Shown here: positions 57,032 through 64,000 of the stretch, one piece after another
Position numbering within the stretch: the first letter of the stretch is position 1
Layout of the letters: the number at the start of each line of letters is the position of its first letter
Origin: Devosia oryzisoli
GTDB taxonomy: Bacteria; Pseudomonadota; Alphaproteobacteria; Rhizobiales; Devosiaceae
Direction of reading: 5' to 3'
NCBI RefSeq assembly: GCF_014837245.1
Contig: NZ_JACYFU010000001.1
Coordinates: 558,001-622,000 of the forward strand
Length of the DNA: 64,000 nt
The notes under the pieces: model-generated
The model's database searches: none
What the model was told of the DNA's origin: nothing
The model's input: the letters and a program-made list of their open reading frames with translations, nothing else
Position numbers and translations under genes: made by a program

Positions 57032-57424
57032 ATGGCTAAAGCTGAAGTAGCGCGCGTCCGCCGCAAGGAGCGCAAGAACATCACATCGGGCGTCGCCCAT
57101 GTGAACGCCTCGTTCAACAACACCATGATCACCATCGCCGACATGCAGGGAAACACGATTTCGTGGTCCTCCTCGGGCGTGATGGGGTTCAAGGGATCGC
57201 GTAAGTCGACCCCCTATGCTGCGCAGGTGGCTGCGGAAGACGCTGCCAAGAAGGCGCAGGAACACGGCATGAAGACCCTCGAGGTCGAAGTGCGTGGCCC
57301 TGGCTCGGGCCGCGAATCCGCGCTGCGCGCCCTGCAGGCCGCCGGCTTCAACGTCACCTCCATCCGTGACGTCACGTCGATCCCGCACAACGGTTGCCGT
57401 CCGCGCAAGCGGCGCCGCGTCTAA
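57032..57424 (+). CDS. rpsK: Ribosomal protein S11
   Basis: A 130-residue platform protein of the 30S subunit. [20 protein letters not shown] and the end [12 protein letters not shown] are typical. It lies 154 bp after rpsM and 101 bp before rpoA. Confidence 0.98.
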   Translation: MAKAEVARVRRKERKNITSGVAHVNASFNNTMITIADMQGNTISWSSSGVMGFKGSRKSTPYAAQVAAEDAAKKAQEHGMKTLEVEVRGPGSGRESALRALQAAGFNVTSIRDVTSIPHNGCRPRKRRRV

Positions 57425-57525
57425 CAGGACGATTGGAAGCCCTCCGGCCTTTTGGGGCCGGGGGTCCATTTGTGTTTGCGGCGGAGCGGCCTGGTGGATG
57501 GCCGCGATTTTGAAAGGACAATACC

Positions 57526-58545
57526 GTGACGATCCAGAGGAACTGGCAGGAACTGATCAAGCCGACCAAACTGGAGATTGTTTCGGGCAGCGATGATGCG
57601 CGCGTGGCTTCGGTGGTTGCCGAGCCCCTCGAGCGTGGCTACGGCCTCACCCTTGGCAATGCGCTGCGTCGCGTGCTGCTGTCGTCGCTTCAGGGCGCGG
57701 CAGTGACCGCAATCCAGATTGACGGCATTCTGCACGAATTCTCGTCGCTCCCGGGCGTGCGGGAAGACATCACCGACCTCGTGCTCAATGTCAAGGAAAT
57801 CGCCATCAAGATGGGTGGCGAAGGCCCGAAGCGTCTGACACTCTCCAAGCAAGGGCCGGCCGCGGTGACCGCTGGCGACATCAAGGTCTCCGGCGACATC
57901 GAAGTGCTCAACCCCGATCTCGTAATCTGCCATCTCGACGATGGTGCCGAGATCAACATCGAGTTCACCGTCAACACGGGCAAGGGCTATGTGCCGGCCG
58001 ACAAGAACCGTCCCGAGGACGCACCGATCGGCTACATTCCAGTCGACTCGCTGTTCTCGCCGGTCCGTCGCGTCAGCTACAAGGTCGATGCCACCCGTGC
58101 GGGCGAAAGCCTCGACAAGGACAAGCTGACCCTTAGCGTCGAAACCAATGGCGCGATCTCGCCGGAAGATGCCGTGGCCTATGCTGCGCGTATCCTGCAG
58201 GATCAGCTGTCGGTCTTCGTGAACTTCGAAGAGCCCACCAAGGAGAAGGCGCAGGATTCCGTTCCGGAACTGGCGTTCAACCCGGCGCTGCTCAAGAAGG
58301 TCGACGAACTCGAGCTTTCGGTGCGTTCGGCAAACTGCCTCAAGAACGACAACATCGTCTACATTGGCGACCTGATCCAGAAGACGGAAGCCGAGATGCT
58401 GCGGACGCCGAACTTTGGCCGCAAGTCGCTTAATGAAATCAAGGAAGTCCTGGCACAGATGGGGCTTCATCTCGGAATGGACGTCAACAACTGGCCGCCC
58501 GAGAACATCGATGACCTCGCCAAGCGCTACGAAGATCACTACTGA
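57526..58545 (+). CDS. rpoA: RNA polymerase alpha subunit
   Basis: A 339-residue subunit; the N-terminal domain (to ~235) dimerises and assembles beta/beta', the C-terminal domain (~255-330) binds UP elements and activators such as FixK-class regulators. The C-terminal [19 protein letters not shown] segment is intact. The start is GTG at 57526 with AAAGGA upstream. Confidence 0.98.
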   Translation: MTIQRNWQELIKPTKLEIVSGSDDARVASVVAEPLERGYGLTLGNALRRVLLSSLQGAAVTAIQIDGILHEFSSLPGVREDITDLVLNVKEIAIKMGGEGPKRLTLSKQGPAAVTAGDIKVSGDIEVLNPDLVICHLDDGAEINIEFTVNTGKGYVPADKNRPEDAPIGYIPVDSLFSPVRRVSYKVDATRAGESLDKDKLTLSVETNGAISPEDAVAYAARILQDQLSVFVNFEEPTKEKAQDSVPELAFNPALLKKVDELELSVRSANCLKNDNIVYIGDLIQKTEAEMLRTPNFGRKSLNEIKEVLAQMGLHLGMDVNNWPPENIDDLAKRYEDHY

Positions 58546-58576
58546 TCCGGCGCTGCCAGAATTTAGGAGATAACCC

Positions 58577-58999
58577 ATGCGCCACGCTTCCCGCGGCCGC
58601 AAGTTCAGCCGAACCGCTTCCCACCGCAAGGCCATGTTCGCCAACATGTCTGCAGCGCTGATCAAGCACGAACAGATCGTTACCACGCTTCCCAAGGCTA
58701 AGGACCTGCGTCCGATCGTCGAGAAGCTCATCACCCTGGGCAAGCGCGGCGACCTGCACGCCCGCCGCCAGGCTATCGCGCAGATCCGCGACGAGGCCCA
58801 GGTTGCCAAGCTTTTTGCCGTGCTTGGCCCGCGCTACGCCGAACGTCAGGGCGGCTACATCCGCATTCTCAAGGCCGGCTTCCGCTATGGCGACAACGCG
58901 CCGCTGGCCGTGATCGAATTCGTTGATCGCGACGTCGACGCGAAGGGCCAGGATTCGGGTCCGGTGCAGTACACCGACGACGAAGCCGAAGCGGCGTAA
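58577..58999 (+). CDS. rplQ: Ribosomal protein L17
   Basis: A 140-residue 50S protein near the tunnel exit. It begins [20 protein letters not shown], and the C-terminus has the acidic proteobacterial tail. It ends the alpha operon ahead of a terminator. Confidence 0.98.
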   Translation: MRHASRGRKFSRTASHRKAMFANMSAALIKHEQIVTTLPKAKDLRPIVEKLITLGKRGDLHARRQAIAQIRDEAQVAKLFAVLGPRYAERQGGYIRILKAGFRYGDNAPLAVIEFVDRDVDAKGQDSGPVQYTDDEAEAA

Positions 59000-59018
59000 G
59001 ATCGGTCGATAGACTGGA

Positions 59019-59048
59019 AAAAGGCGGCCCTAGTGGTCGCCTTTTTTG
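59019..59048 (+). terminator. Intrinsic terminator after rplQ
   Basis: AAGGCGGCC and GGTCGCCTTTTTT form a stem with one unpaired or wobble position, then a T-run. It closes the ribosomal super-operon. Confidence 0.85.
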
Positions 59049-59052
59049 TTTT

Positions 59053-59340
59053 GGAGCCATGGACCACCGGGACAAGCCCGGTGGTGACGGTCCCGGAGGC
59101 GCCGGTTGGCCGCACAGGCAGTTCCCCGCTTCATCGAGGGGTGAGGGTCAACTGCCACTCCCGCCCGTCATTGCCGGACGTGTTCCGGCAATCCATCTCG
59201 GGGAGCCATGGACCACCGGGACAAGCCCGGTGGTGACGGCCGCCGAGGGGTCGGCTGGCCGCATTGGCGAGTGCCCTGCTTCATCGAGAGGTGAGGGTCA
59301 CTCTGTCCCCACCCACTCGTCATTCCCACTCCATCGAGGT
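59053..59340. repeat. Tandem copies of the dispersed palindromic repeat (REP-like)
   Basis: Two units start at 59053 and 59202, 149 bp apart, each opening with GGAGCCATGGACCACCGGGA, then the palindrome ACCACCGGG/CCCGGTGGT (59063-59085; 59212-59234) and a later GCTTCATCGAG-GGTGAGGGTCA segment. Between them is a second palindrome TTGCCGGA/TCCGGCAA (59171-59191). The same two palindromes occur at 28926-29030. The open frames across it are not genes. Confidence 0.8.
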
Positions 59341-59359
59341 GAAGCGTGAGATCGGCTCG

Positions 59360-59902
59360 TCACGGCCTTTGCAGGCCCCACGCCGTATAGAGCGCTTTGA
59401 CCTCCCGCAGGGACTGGCAATAGACGCGCGGCAGGGTCGTGGTATCCACAATCGCGCGGTACCGTTCGCCATGGTGCCGTGACGCCACGAAAACCCAATG
59501 GAACATGGACCACTTCAGGCTGTCCTTGTTGCCTTCAAGATTGCCGACACGTCGGCGCTGCAGCAGGGTGCGGACGATATAGCGCCCCGTGCGCTGCCAG
59601 TGCCCATCATCCAGCACAATCGCGCCGGTCGCGCGGGACAGGCGCTCTTCGACCAGCGCGCTGTAGTTTCCGTCCATCACCCACGCATCGCCGCGCATGG
59701 CGTCTCGCTGGAGCACGTGGAATTCTTCGCGCGGCCGAGGCACCCAGTTGGTGCGGGGTTGGTGGTACAACTGGTCGAGATGAACGGGCGGTACCCCGAT
59801 GCGCGCCGCAATAGCTGCCGCCAGGGTGGACTTCCCGGAGTTGGACGCCCCGAAGATGACGATCCGGCGTCCAAGGTCTTCGAGCGGCGGTATCCTCTCC
59901 AT
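59360..59902 (-). CDS. P-loop kinase-like protein (topology-modulation/FlaR-like family)
   Basis: A 180-residue AAA/adenylate-kinase-like protein with Walker A GASNSGKST at residues 18-26. The segments VHLDQLYHQPRTNWVPRPREEF and WVMDGNYS match the family annotated as DNA topology modulation or FlaR-like. A substrate is not known; a small-molecule kinase is likely from the fold. ATG 59902 has GGAGGAG upstream; a TTG 12 bases earlier is less likely. It lies 69 bp after the decarboxylase on the same strand and may be co-transcribed. Confidence 0.8.
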   Translation of the reverse strand: MERIPPLEDLGRRIVIFGASNSGKSTLAAAIAARIGVPPVHLDQLYHQPRTNWVPRPREEFHVLQRDAMRGDAWVMDGNYSALVEERLSRATGAIVLDDGHWQRTGRYIVRTLLQRRRVGNLEGNKDSLKWSMFHWVFVASRHHGERYRAIVDTTTLPRVYCQSLREVKALYTAWGLQRP

Positions 59903-59971
59903 GCTCTCCTCCAAAGACGAAAAAAGCCGCCCCAGCGCGAACCGGGACGGCCATAGCGGTAGCGTGTGCCG

Positions 59972-61156
59972 TCACTCGGCCGGTGCCATGTCCTTGCCGG
60001 TATAGACCTCTTCCACCCAATACTGGTCGCGCCGGTCAAAGCCGTTGAAGGGGGTCAGCGAAGCCTGCGTGTAGGCGCCCATGAGACCGAATTCGATCCA
60101 GTCGTCCTCGTCGATATCGGCGGGCAGGGTGAAAACCTGGGGCAACACGTCGTAGCTGTCGCAGGTCGGGCCCCAGATGGTGAAGTCGCTGAATTCGCCG
60201 TCATTGTCATGCAGGCGCGGACCGCGCCAGACGCGCACCGGCGGGGTGAAGTGCATGAACTTGACTTCCATCAGGGCCCCATAGGCGCCATCGTTCACGT
60301 AGACCGACTGGCCGCCGCGCTGGTGCTTCACGCGCAGCAGCAGCGACGTCGAGGAGGTGACGAGCGCGCGGCCCGGCTCGATGATGAGGTCCGGCCGGTT
60401 CTTGTTGCCGAAATGGTCGCCCACCGCCTGCGAGATGGTCTCGAAGTAGTGGCTCATCGGCGGCGCTTCGCTGGTCGGGTAGGGGGCCGGATAGCCACCG
60501 CCGATATTGAGCCGTTTGAGCTCGATGCCCGATTCTTCGACGATTCGCGCCGCTGCCGCTATGTGCCGCTCGTAAGCATAGGCGTCTTCGCACTGCGAAC
60601 CGACATGGAAGCAGAGGCTGGGCGTATAGCCCATCTTTTCCACGGCCGTGACGATCTCGGCCGCGCCCTGTTCCATGACGCCGAACTTGATGCCAAAGTC
60701 GTATGACTTAAGCGCCTTGCCGGCCTTAAAGCGCGTCGTCACCTCGACGTCGCGGCTGGGCGACACCACCGCCGCCAGCTGGTCGAGCTGCTGCGGATGG
60801 TCGATGGTGAAGCTGCGCACGCCGAATTCGTCGTAGGCCCGTTCGATCTCGCGCTTGTTCTTGATCGGGTTGTTGTAGTGCATGACCGCACCCGGGGCAT
60901 AGTCGCGCACCAGCTCCATCTCGGTGTTGGAGGCGACGTCGAACGCGGTCAGGCCCTCATCGTGCAGCTGCTTGATGATGTGGGGCGACGGGTTGCACTT
61001 GACCGCATAGGTCAAGAGGCCGTCAAAGCCCTTCCGGAAAACCTTGATCGCCTTATGAAACTCCCGCTCCGAAAAGAGGAAGGACGGATAGTCCGGCGCT
61101 TCCGCCGCGATCAGGGCGGAGGTATTGGCGTAGACGGTCTTCGGCTCGTCGGTCAT
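59972..61156 (-). CDS. Type III PLP-dependent ornithine/lysine-type decarboxylase
   Basis: A 394-residue alanine-racemase-fold enzyme that decarboxylates a basic amino acid to a polyamine precursor (putrescine or cadaverine). Lys53 in YAVKCNPSPH binds PLP, His185 is in HVGSQ, and catalytic Cys333 lies in GPTCDSYD from the partner subunit. LIIEPGRALV is the phosphate-site block. The length and motifs match the small alphaproteobacterial ornithine/lysine decarboxylases, not the large fold I enzymes. Preference between ornithine, lysine and carboxynorspermidine-type substrates cannot be told. It diverges from the htrA-type gene over 257 bp. Confidence 0.88.
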   Translation of the reverse strand: MTDEPKTVYANTSALIAAEAPDYPSFLFSEREFHKAIKVFRKGFDGLLTYAVKCNPSPHIIKQLHDEGLTAFDVASNTEMELVRDYAPGAVMHYNNPIKNKREIERAYDEFGVRSFTIDHPQQLDQLAAVVSPSRDVEVTTRFKAGKALKSYDFGIKFGVMEQGAAEIVTAVEKMGYTPSLCFHVGSQCEDAYAYERHIAAAARIVEESGIELKRLNIGGGYPAPYPTSEAPPMSHYFETISQAVGDHFGNKNRPDLIIEPGRALVTSSTSLLLRVKHQRGGQSVYVNDGAYGALMEVKFMHFTPPVRVWRGPRLHDNDGEFSDFTIWGPTCDSYDVLPQVFTLPADIDEDDWIEFGLMGAYTQASLTPFNGFDRRDQYWVEEVYTGKDMAPAE

Positions 61157-61413
61157 TGGACAACAGGCCTTTCAAGGCTCGAGGAGGCGGGAGGGCGATG
61201 CGTTTGCCTGAGCTGGAAAACCCCCGTGTGCCTTGGCGAAAACGCGATCCGAACGAGCGCTGCATATAGGGCTCGATGTGCTCTTGTGCAAACGATTATT
61301 CCCCTGTTCTTGACCAAGCGGCAATGACGGTCTTTTGATGCCGCCAGCCAGCGGTCTGCCACGATGTCGTCCCGGCCGCGGTAGAGCGTCAACGCTCCAC
61401 TTCGGAGGCTCCC

Positions 61414-62835
61414 ATGACTGTGCGTTTGCGTCGCGCCTTTTGCCTTGTTGCCCTTTCATTGCCACTCGCTTTCCCACTAATTTTTCCCGCTTTGGCGCAG
61501 GACGCTGTGGTGCCGCAATCGGACCAGCAGGTGAAGCTGAGCTTTGCCCCGGTGGTGAAGGCGGTCTCGCCTTCGGTGGTCAATGTTTATGCGACACGCG
61601 TGGAAGCGCAGGCGACGTCCCCCTTCGCCAACGATCCGTTCTTCTCGCGCTTTTTCGGCGACCAGTATTTCCAGAGCCGCCCGCGCGAATCCAAAGCGTT
61701 GGGCTCCGGCGTGATCGTTGATGGCGGCGGCCTCATCCTGACCAACCGCCACGTCATCGAAGGCGCCACCGACGTCCGCATTGCGCTCAGCGACGGCCGA
61801 GAATTTGCCGTCGACGTCGTGGTGCAGGACGCCCAAACCGATCTGGCAGTCCTCAAGGTGCGCGACCCGGGTGACGCCACGTTCCCTGCCATCACCTTTG
61901 CCGATAGCGACGGGCTCGAGGTGGGCGATCTGGTCCTTGCCATCGGCAATCCGTTTGGCGTCGGGCAGACGGTCACCAGCGGCATCGTTTCGGCCCTCGC
62001 GCGCACCGGCGTCGAGAGCTCCAACTACGAGTTCTTCATCCAGACCGATGCGGCCATCAACCCGGGAAATTCGGGCGGCGCGCTGGTCGACATGGATGGC
62101 CATCTGGTGGGCATCAACACGGCCATCTACTCCCAATCCGGCGGCTCGGTGGGTATCGGCTTCGCCATCCCCGCCAATATGGCCAAGCTCGTGGCCGAAG
62201 CCGGGGTGACCGGCGGTCAGATCGTGCGGCCGTGGTTCGGTGCCAAGATGCAGGCGGTCAGCGCCGACATAGCCGCGAGCCTCGGCATGAGCGCTCCGCA
62301 TGGCGCGCTGATCACTGAGGTGGCGCCGGGTGGTCCGGCGGACAAGGCCGGGTTCCGCTCCGGCGACGTCATTCTCTCCGTCGATGGGTTCAAGACCGAC
62401 GACCCCAGTGCCTTCAACTTCCGGCTGGCGACACGCCCGCTGGGCGAGGTCACGAAGTTGGAATGGTTGCGAGCCGGTACCACCCAGACCACAGACTTCA
62501 CTGTCGCCGCAGCGCCGGCGCCGGGACCGGACGCATTGGCAACCATCGACGGCAATTCCCGCTTCTCGGGCGTCACTGTCCGCCAGGTCGATCCTGCTCT
62601 GGCCGAAGAAAAGGGCCTTCCCTACGATACTTCCGGCGTGATCGTGACCGAGGTTTCCTCCGGCTCTCCCGCGGAAATCATGGGGCTGCAGGTAGACGAC
62701 ATCATCCTGGCCCTCAACGACGTCACCATCGACACCGCCCGCACCTTCAAGGACCTTGCTGCGCAACGTGTGCGCACCTGGCAGATCATCCTTCAGAGAG
62801 ACGGACGGATCAGTCGCGCCATCGTTAGTGGCTAG
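61414..62835 (+). CDS. Periplasmic serine protease/chaperone, HtrA/DegP family
   Basis: A 473-residue protein with a signal peptide (residues 1-29). The trypsin-like domain has the triad His113 (LTNRHVIEGA), Asp143 (AQTDLAVL) and Ser220 (NPGNSGGA). Two PDZ domains follow (~265-360 and ~385-470) that bind unfolded C-termini. It degrades or refolds damaged envelope proteins. It is shorter than DegP in the loop region and resembles DegQ/Do-like members. It is followed after 35 bp by rarA. Confidence 0.93.
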   Translation: MTVRLRRAFCLVALSLPLAFPLIFPALAQDAVVPQSDQQVKLSFAPVVKAVSPSVVNVYATRVEAQATSPFANDPFFSRFFGDQYFQSRPRESKALGSGVIVDGGGLILTNRHVIEGATDVRIALSDGREFAVDVVVQDAQTDLAVLKVRDPGDATFPAITFADSDGLEVGDLVLAIGNPFGVGQTVTSGIVSALARTGVESSNYEFFIQTDAAINPGNSGGALVDMDGHLVGINTAIYSQSGGSVGIGFAIPANMAKLVAEAGVTGGQIVRPWFGAKMQAVSADIAASLGMSAPHGALITEVAPGGPADKAGFRSGDVILSVDGFKTDDPSAFNFRLATRPLGEVTKLEWLRAGTTQTTDFTVAAAPAPGPDALATIDGNSRFSGVTVRQVDPALAEEKGLPYDTSGVIVTEVSSGSPAEIMGLQVDDIILALNDVTIDTARTFKDLAAQRVRTWQIILQRDGRISRAIVSG

Positions 62836-62870
62836 GTGCGTCCCTCAGGCAGTTCTGCTAGAGAACCGGC

Positions 62871-64000
62871 ATGTCCGATCTCTTTGCAGCAGACCCGAGT
62901 GAAACCGACAAGGCGCGACCGCTTGCCGATCAGTTGCGGCCGCGCTCGCTCGACGAGGTCATCGGTCAGCAGCACCTTCTGGGGGAAGGCGGCACGCTGA
63001 GGCGCATGCTGGCCTCCGGCCGCCTCGGCTCCTTGATCCTCTGGGGGCCACCCGGCACCGGCAAGACCACCGTGGCCCGCCTGCTGGCGGACCAGATCGG
63101 CTACCGCTTCGAGCAGATTTCGGCGATCTTTTCCGGTGTCGCCGACCTCAAGAAGGTGTTCGAGAAGGCGCGGTTCGAGCGCCTCTCCGGTCACCGCACG
63201 CTATTGTTCGTGGACGAGATTCATCGCTTCAACCGGGCGCAGCAGGATAGCTTCCTGCCGGTGATGGAAGACGGCACGGTGGTGCTCGTCGGCGCCACCA
63301 CCGAAAATCCGTCCTTCGAGCTTAACGCCGCCCTTCTCTCGCGCAGCCAGGTGTTGCGGTTCGAGTCGCTGGGGCGCGATGACCTCGAAAAGCTGCTTGG
63401 CCGCGCTGAGACCTTGGTGGGCGAGAAGCTCCCCCTCACCGAAGAGGCACGCACAACCCTCATCGGGCTTGCGGATGGGGATGGGCGGGCGCTGCTTGGA
63501 CTAGTCGAGGAAATTCTCGCTTCGGCCTCGGGTGAAACGCTCGATGCCAACGCTCTGCTGACCGTCGTCCAGCGGCGCGCCCCGATCTACGACAAGGCGC
63601 AGGACGGGCACTACAACCTCATTTCGGCCCTGCACAAGACGATCCGTGGATCGGATCCCGACGCCGCCCTCTATTATTTCGCGCGCATGCTGGACGCCGG
63701 CGAAGACCCTCTGTTCCTCGCCCGGCGCCTCATCCGCATGGCTTCCGAAGATGTGGGGCTGGCCGATCCGCAAGCCCTGCAACTGGCCGTCGCGGCGCGC
63801 GACGCCTACCAGATGCTGGGCTCTCCCGAAGGCGAGCTGTCGCTGGCCCAGGTGGTCGTCTACCTGGCGCTCGCGCCCAAATCCAACGCCGTCTACACCG
63901 CCTACAAGGCCGCGGTTTCCGTTGCGAAATCAACCGGCTCGCCGATGCCGCCGATGGTGATCCTCAACGCGCCCACAAAGCTCATGAAGGGCGAAGGGTA
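62871..64000 (+). CDS. rarA: Replication-associated recombination protein RarA/MgsA (3' end outside window)
   Basis: A partial AAA+ clamp-loader-like ATPase that acts at stalled replication forks. The 376 residues seen include Walker [10 protein letters not shown] (59-67), Walker [12 protein letters not shown], the sensor 1 region [12 protein letters not shown] and the MgsA C-terminal tetramer domain start ([20 protein letters not shown]). The frame is still open at the last base; family length is ~430-440. It probably shares a transcript with the htrA-type gene. Confidence 0.95.
   Translation, partial: MSDLFAADPSETDKARPLADQLRPRSLDEVIGQQHLLGEGGTLRRMLASGRLGSLILWGPPGTGKTTVARLLADQIGYRFEQISAIFSGVADLKKVFEKARFERLSGHRTLLFVDEIHRFNRAQQDSFLPVMEDGTVVLVGATTENPSFELNAALLSRSQVLRFESLGRDDLEKLLGRAETLVGEKLPLTEEARTTLIGLADGDGRALLGLVEEILASASGETLDANALLTVVQRRAPIYDKAQDGHYNLISALHKTIRGSDPDAALYYFARMLDAGEDPLFLARRLIRMASEDVGLADPQALQLAVAARDAYQMLGSPEGELSLAQVVVYLALAPKSNAVYTAYKAAVSVAKSTGSPMPPMVILNAPTKLMKGEG

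Noticed and set aside
54433..59048. Expected infA or rpmJ in the secY-rplQ region
   Set aside because: Neither is present in any frame; this is normal for alphaproteobacteria and not a sign of deletion.
59059..59349. A 96-residue open frame with repeated MDHRDKPGGDG-like peptides
   Set aside because: It is a translation of the tandem palindromic repeat, not a gene.

Overview
The window is a high-GC alphaproteobacterial chromosome segment, most likely Hyphomicrobiales and possibly Devosia-like; the genus is a guess. The case rests on the S10-spc-alpha gene order ending rpsM-rpsK-rpoA-rplQ with no rpmJ or infA in the cluster, a short-LID adenylate kinase of 189 residues, a zinc-free S14, and a FixL-FixJ-FixK oxygen-sensing module. 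No rRNA operon, CRISPR array, integrase or transposase is visible.

Positions 1-19400 form an accessory block that looks like a low-oxygen/dormancy stress regulon. It holds the end of a heavy-metal P-type ATPase, an SDR oxidoreductase, a GNAT acetyltransferase fused to universal-stress domains, a GAF protein, a bactofilin-like membrane protein, Hsp20, a GyrI-like protein, a DUF4342 protein, a tandem UspA protein, heme-PAS kinase FixL, FixJ, FixK, a triple-BON protein, an ADP-forming acyl-CoA synthetase/Pat-type acetyltransferase, a truncated ftsH, a pyridoxamine-oxidase-fold protein and a decayed ABC exporter. Copies of a TTGA-N6-TCAA palindrome (FNR/FixK box) lie about 56-72 bp upstream of the start codons of nearly every transcription unit, so the block reads as one self-contained circuit: heme sensor, response regulator, CRP/FNR regulator, effectors. 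Part of it is decaying. An ftsH/SGNH gene junction, a homopolymer frameshift, a nonsense codon and damaged Walker motifs lie between 14.7 and 19.3 kb.

The block stops at tRNA-Tyr (minus strand, 19494-19578), whose 3' end faces it. From 19.7 to 26.6 kb there are tRNA-Gly, a DUF4142 protein, a four-gene osmoprotectant ABC importer (OsmF/YehYXW type), an aldo/keto reductase, tRNA-Trp and a few small unknown proteins.

From 26.9 to 59.0 kb lies the core translation/transcription region: secE-nusG, rplKA, rplJL, rpoBC, a frameshifted aldo/keto reductase, rpsL-rpsG-fusA-tuf, then rpsJ through rplO, secY-adk, rpsM-rpsK-rpoA-rplQ. Intrinsic terminators are visible after rplL, rpoC, tuf, rplO and rplQ, which split this long array into separately tunable units.

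From 59.0 kb to the end there are tandem copies of a dispersed palindromic repeat (also present between rplA and rplJ), a small P-loop kinase-like protein, a type III PLP ornithine/lysine-type decarboxylase, a periplasmic HtrA/DegP-type protease, and the start of rarA, which runs off the window.
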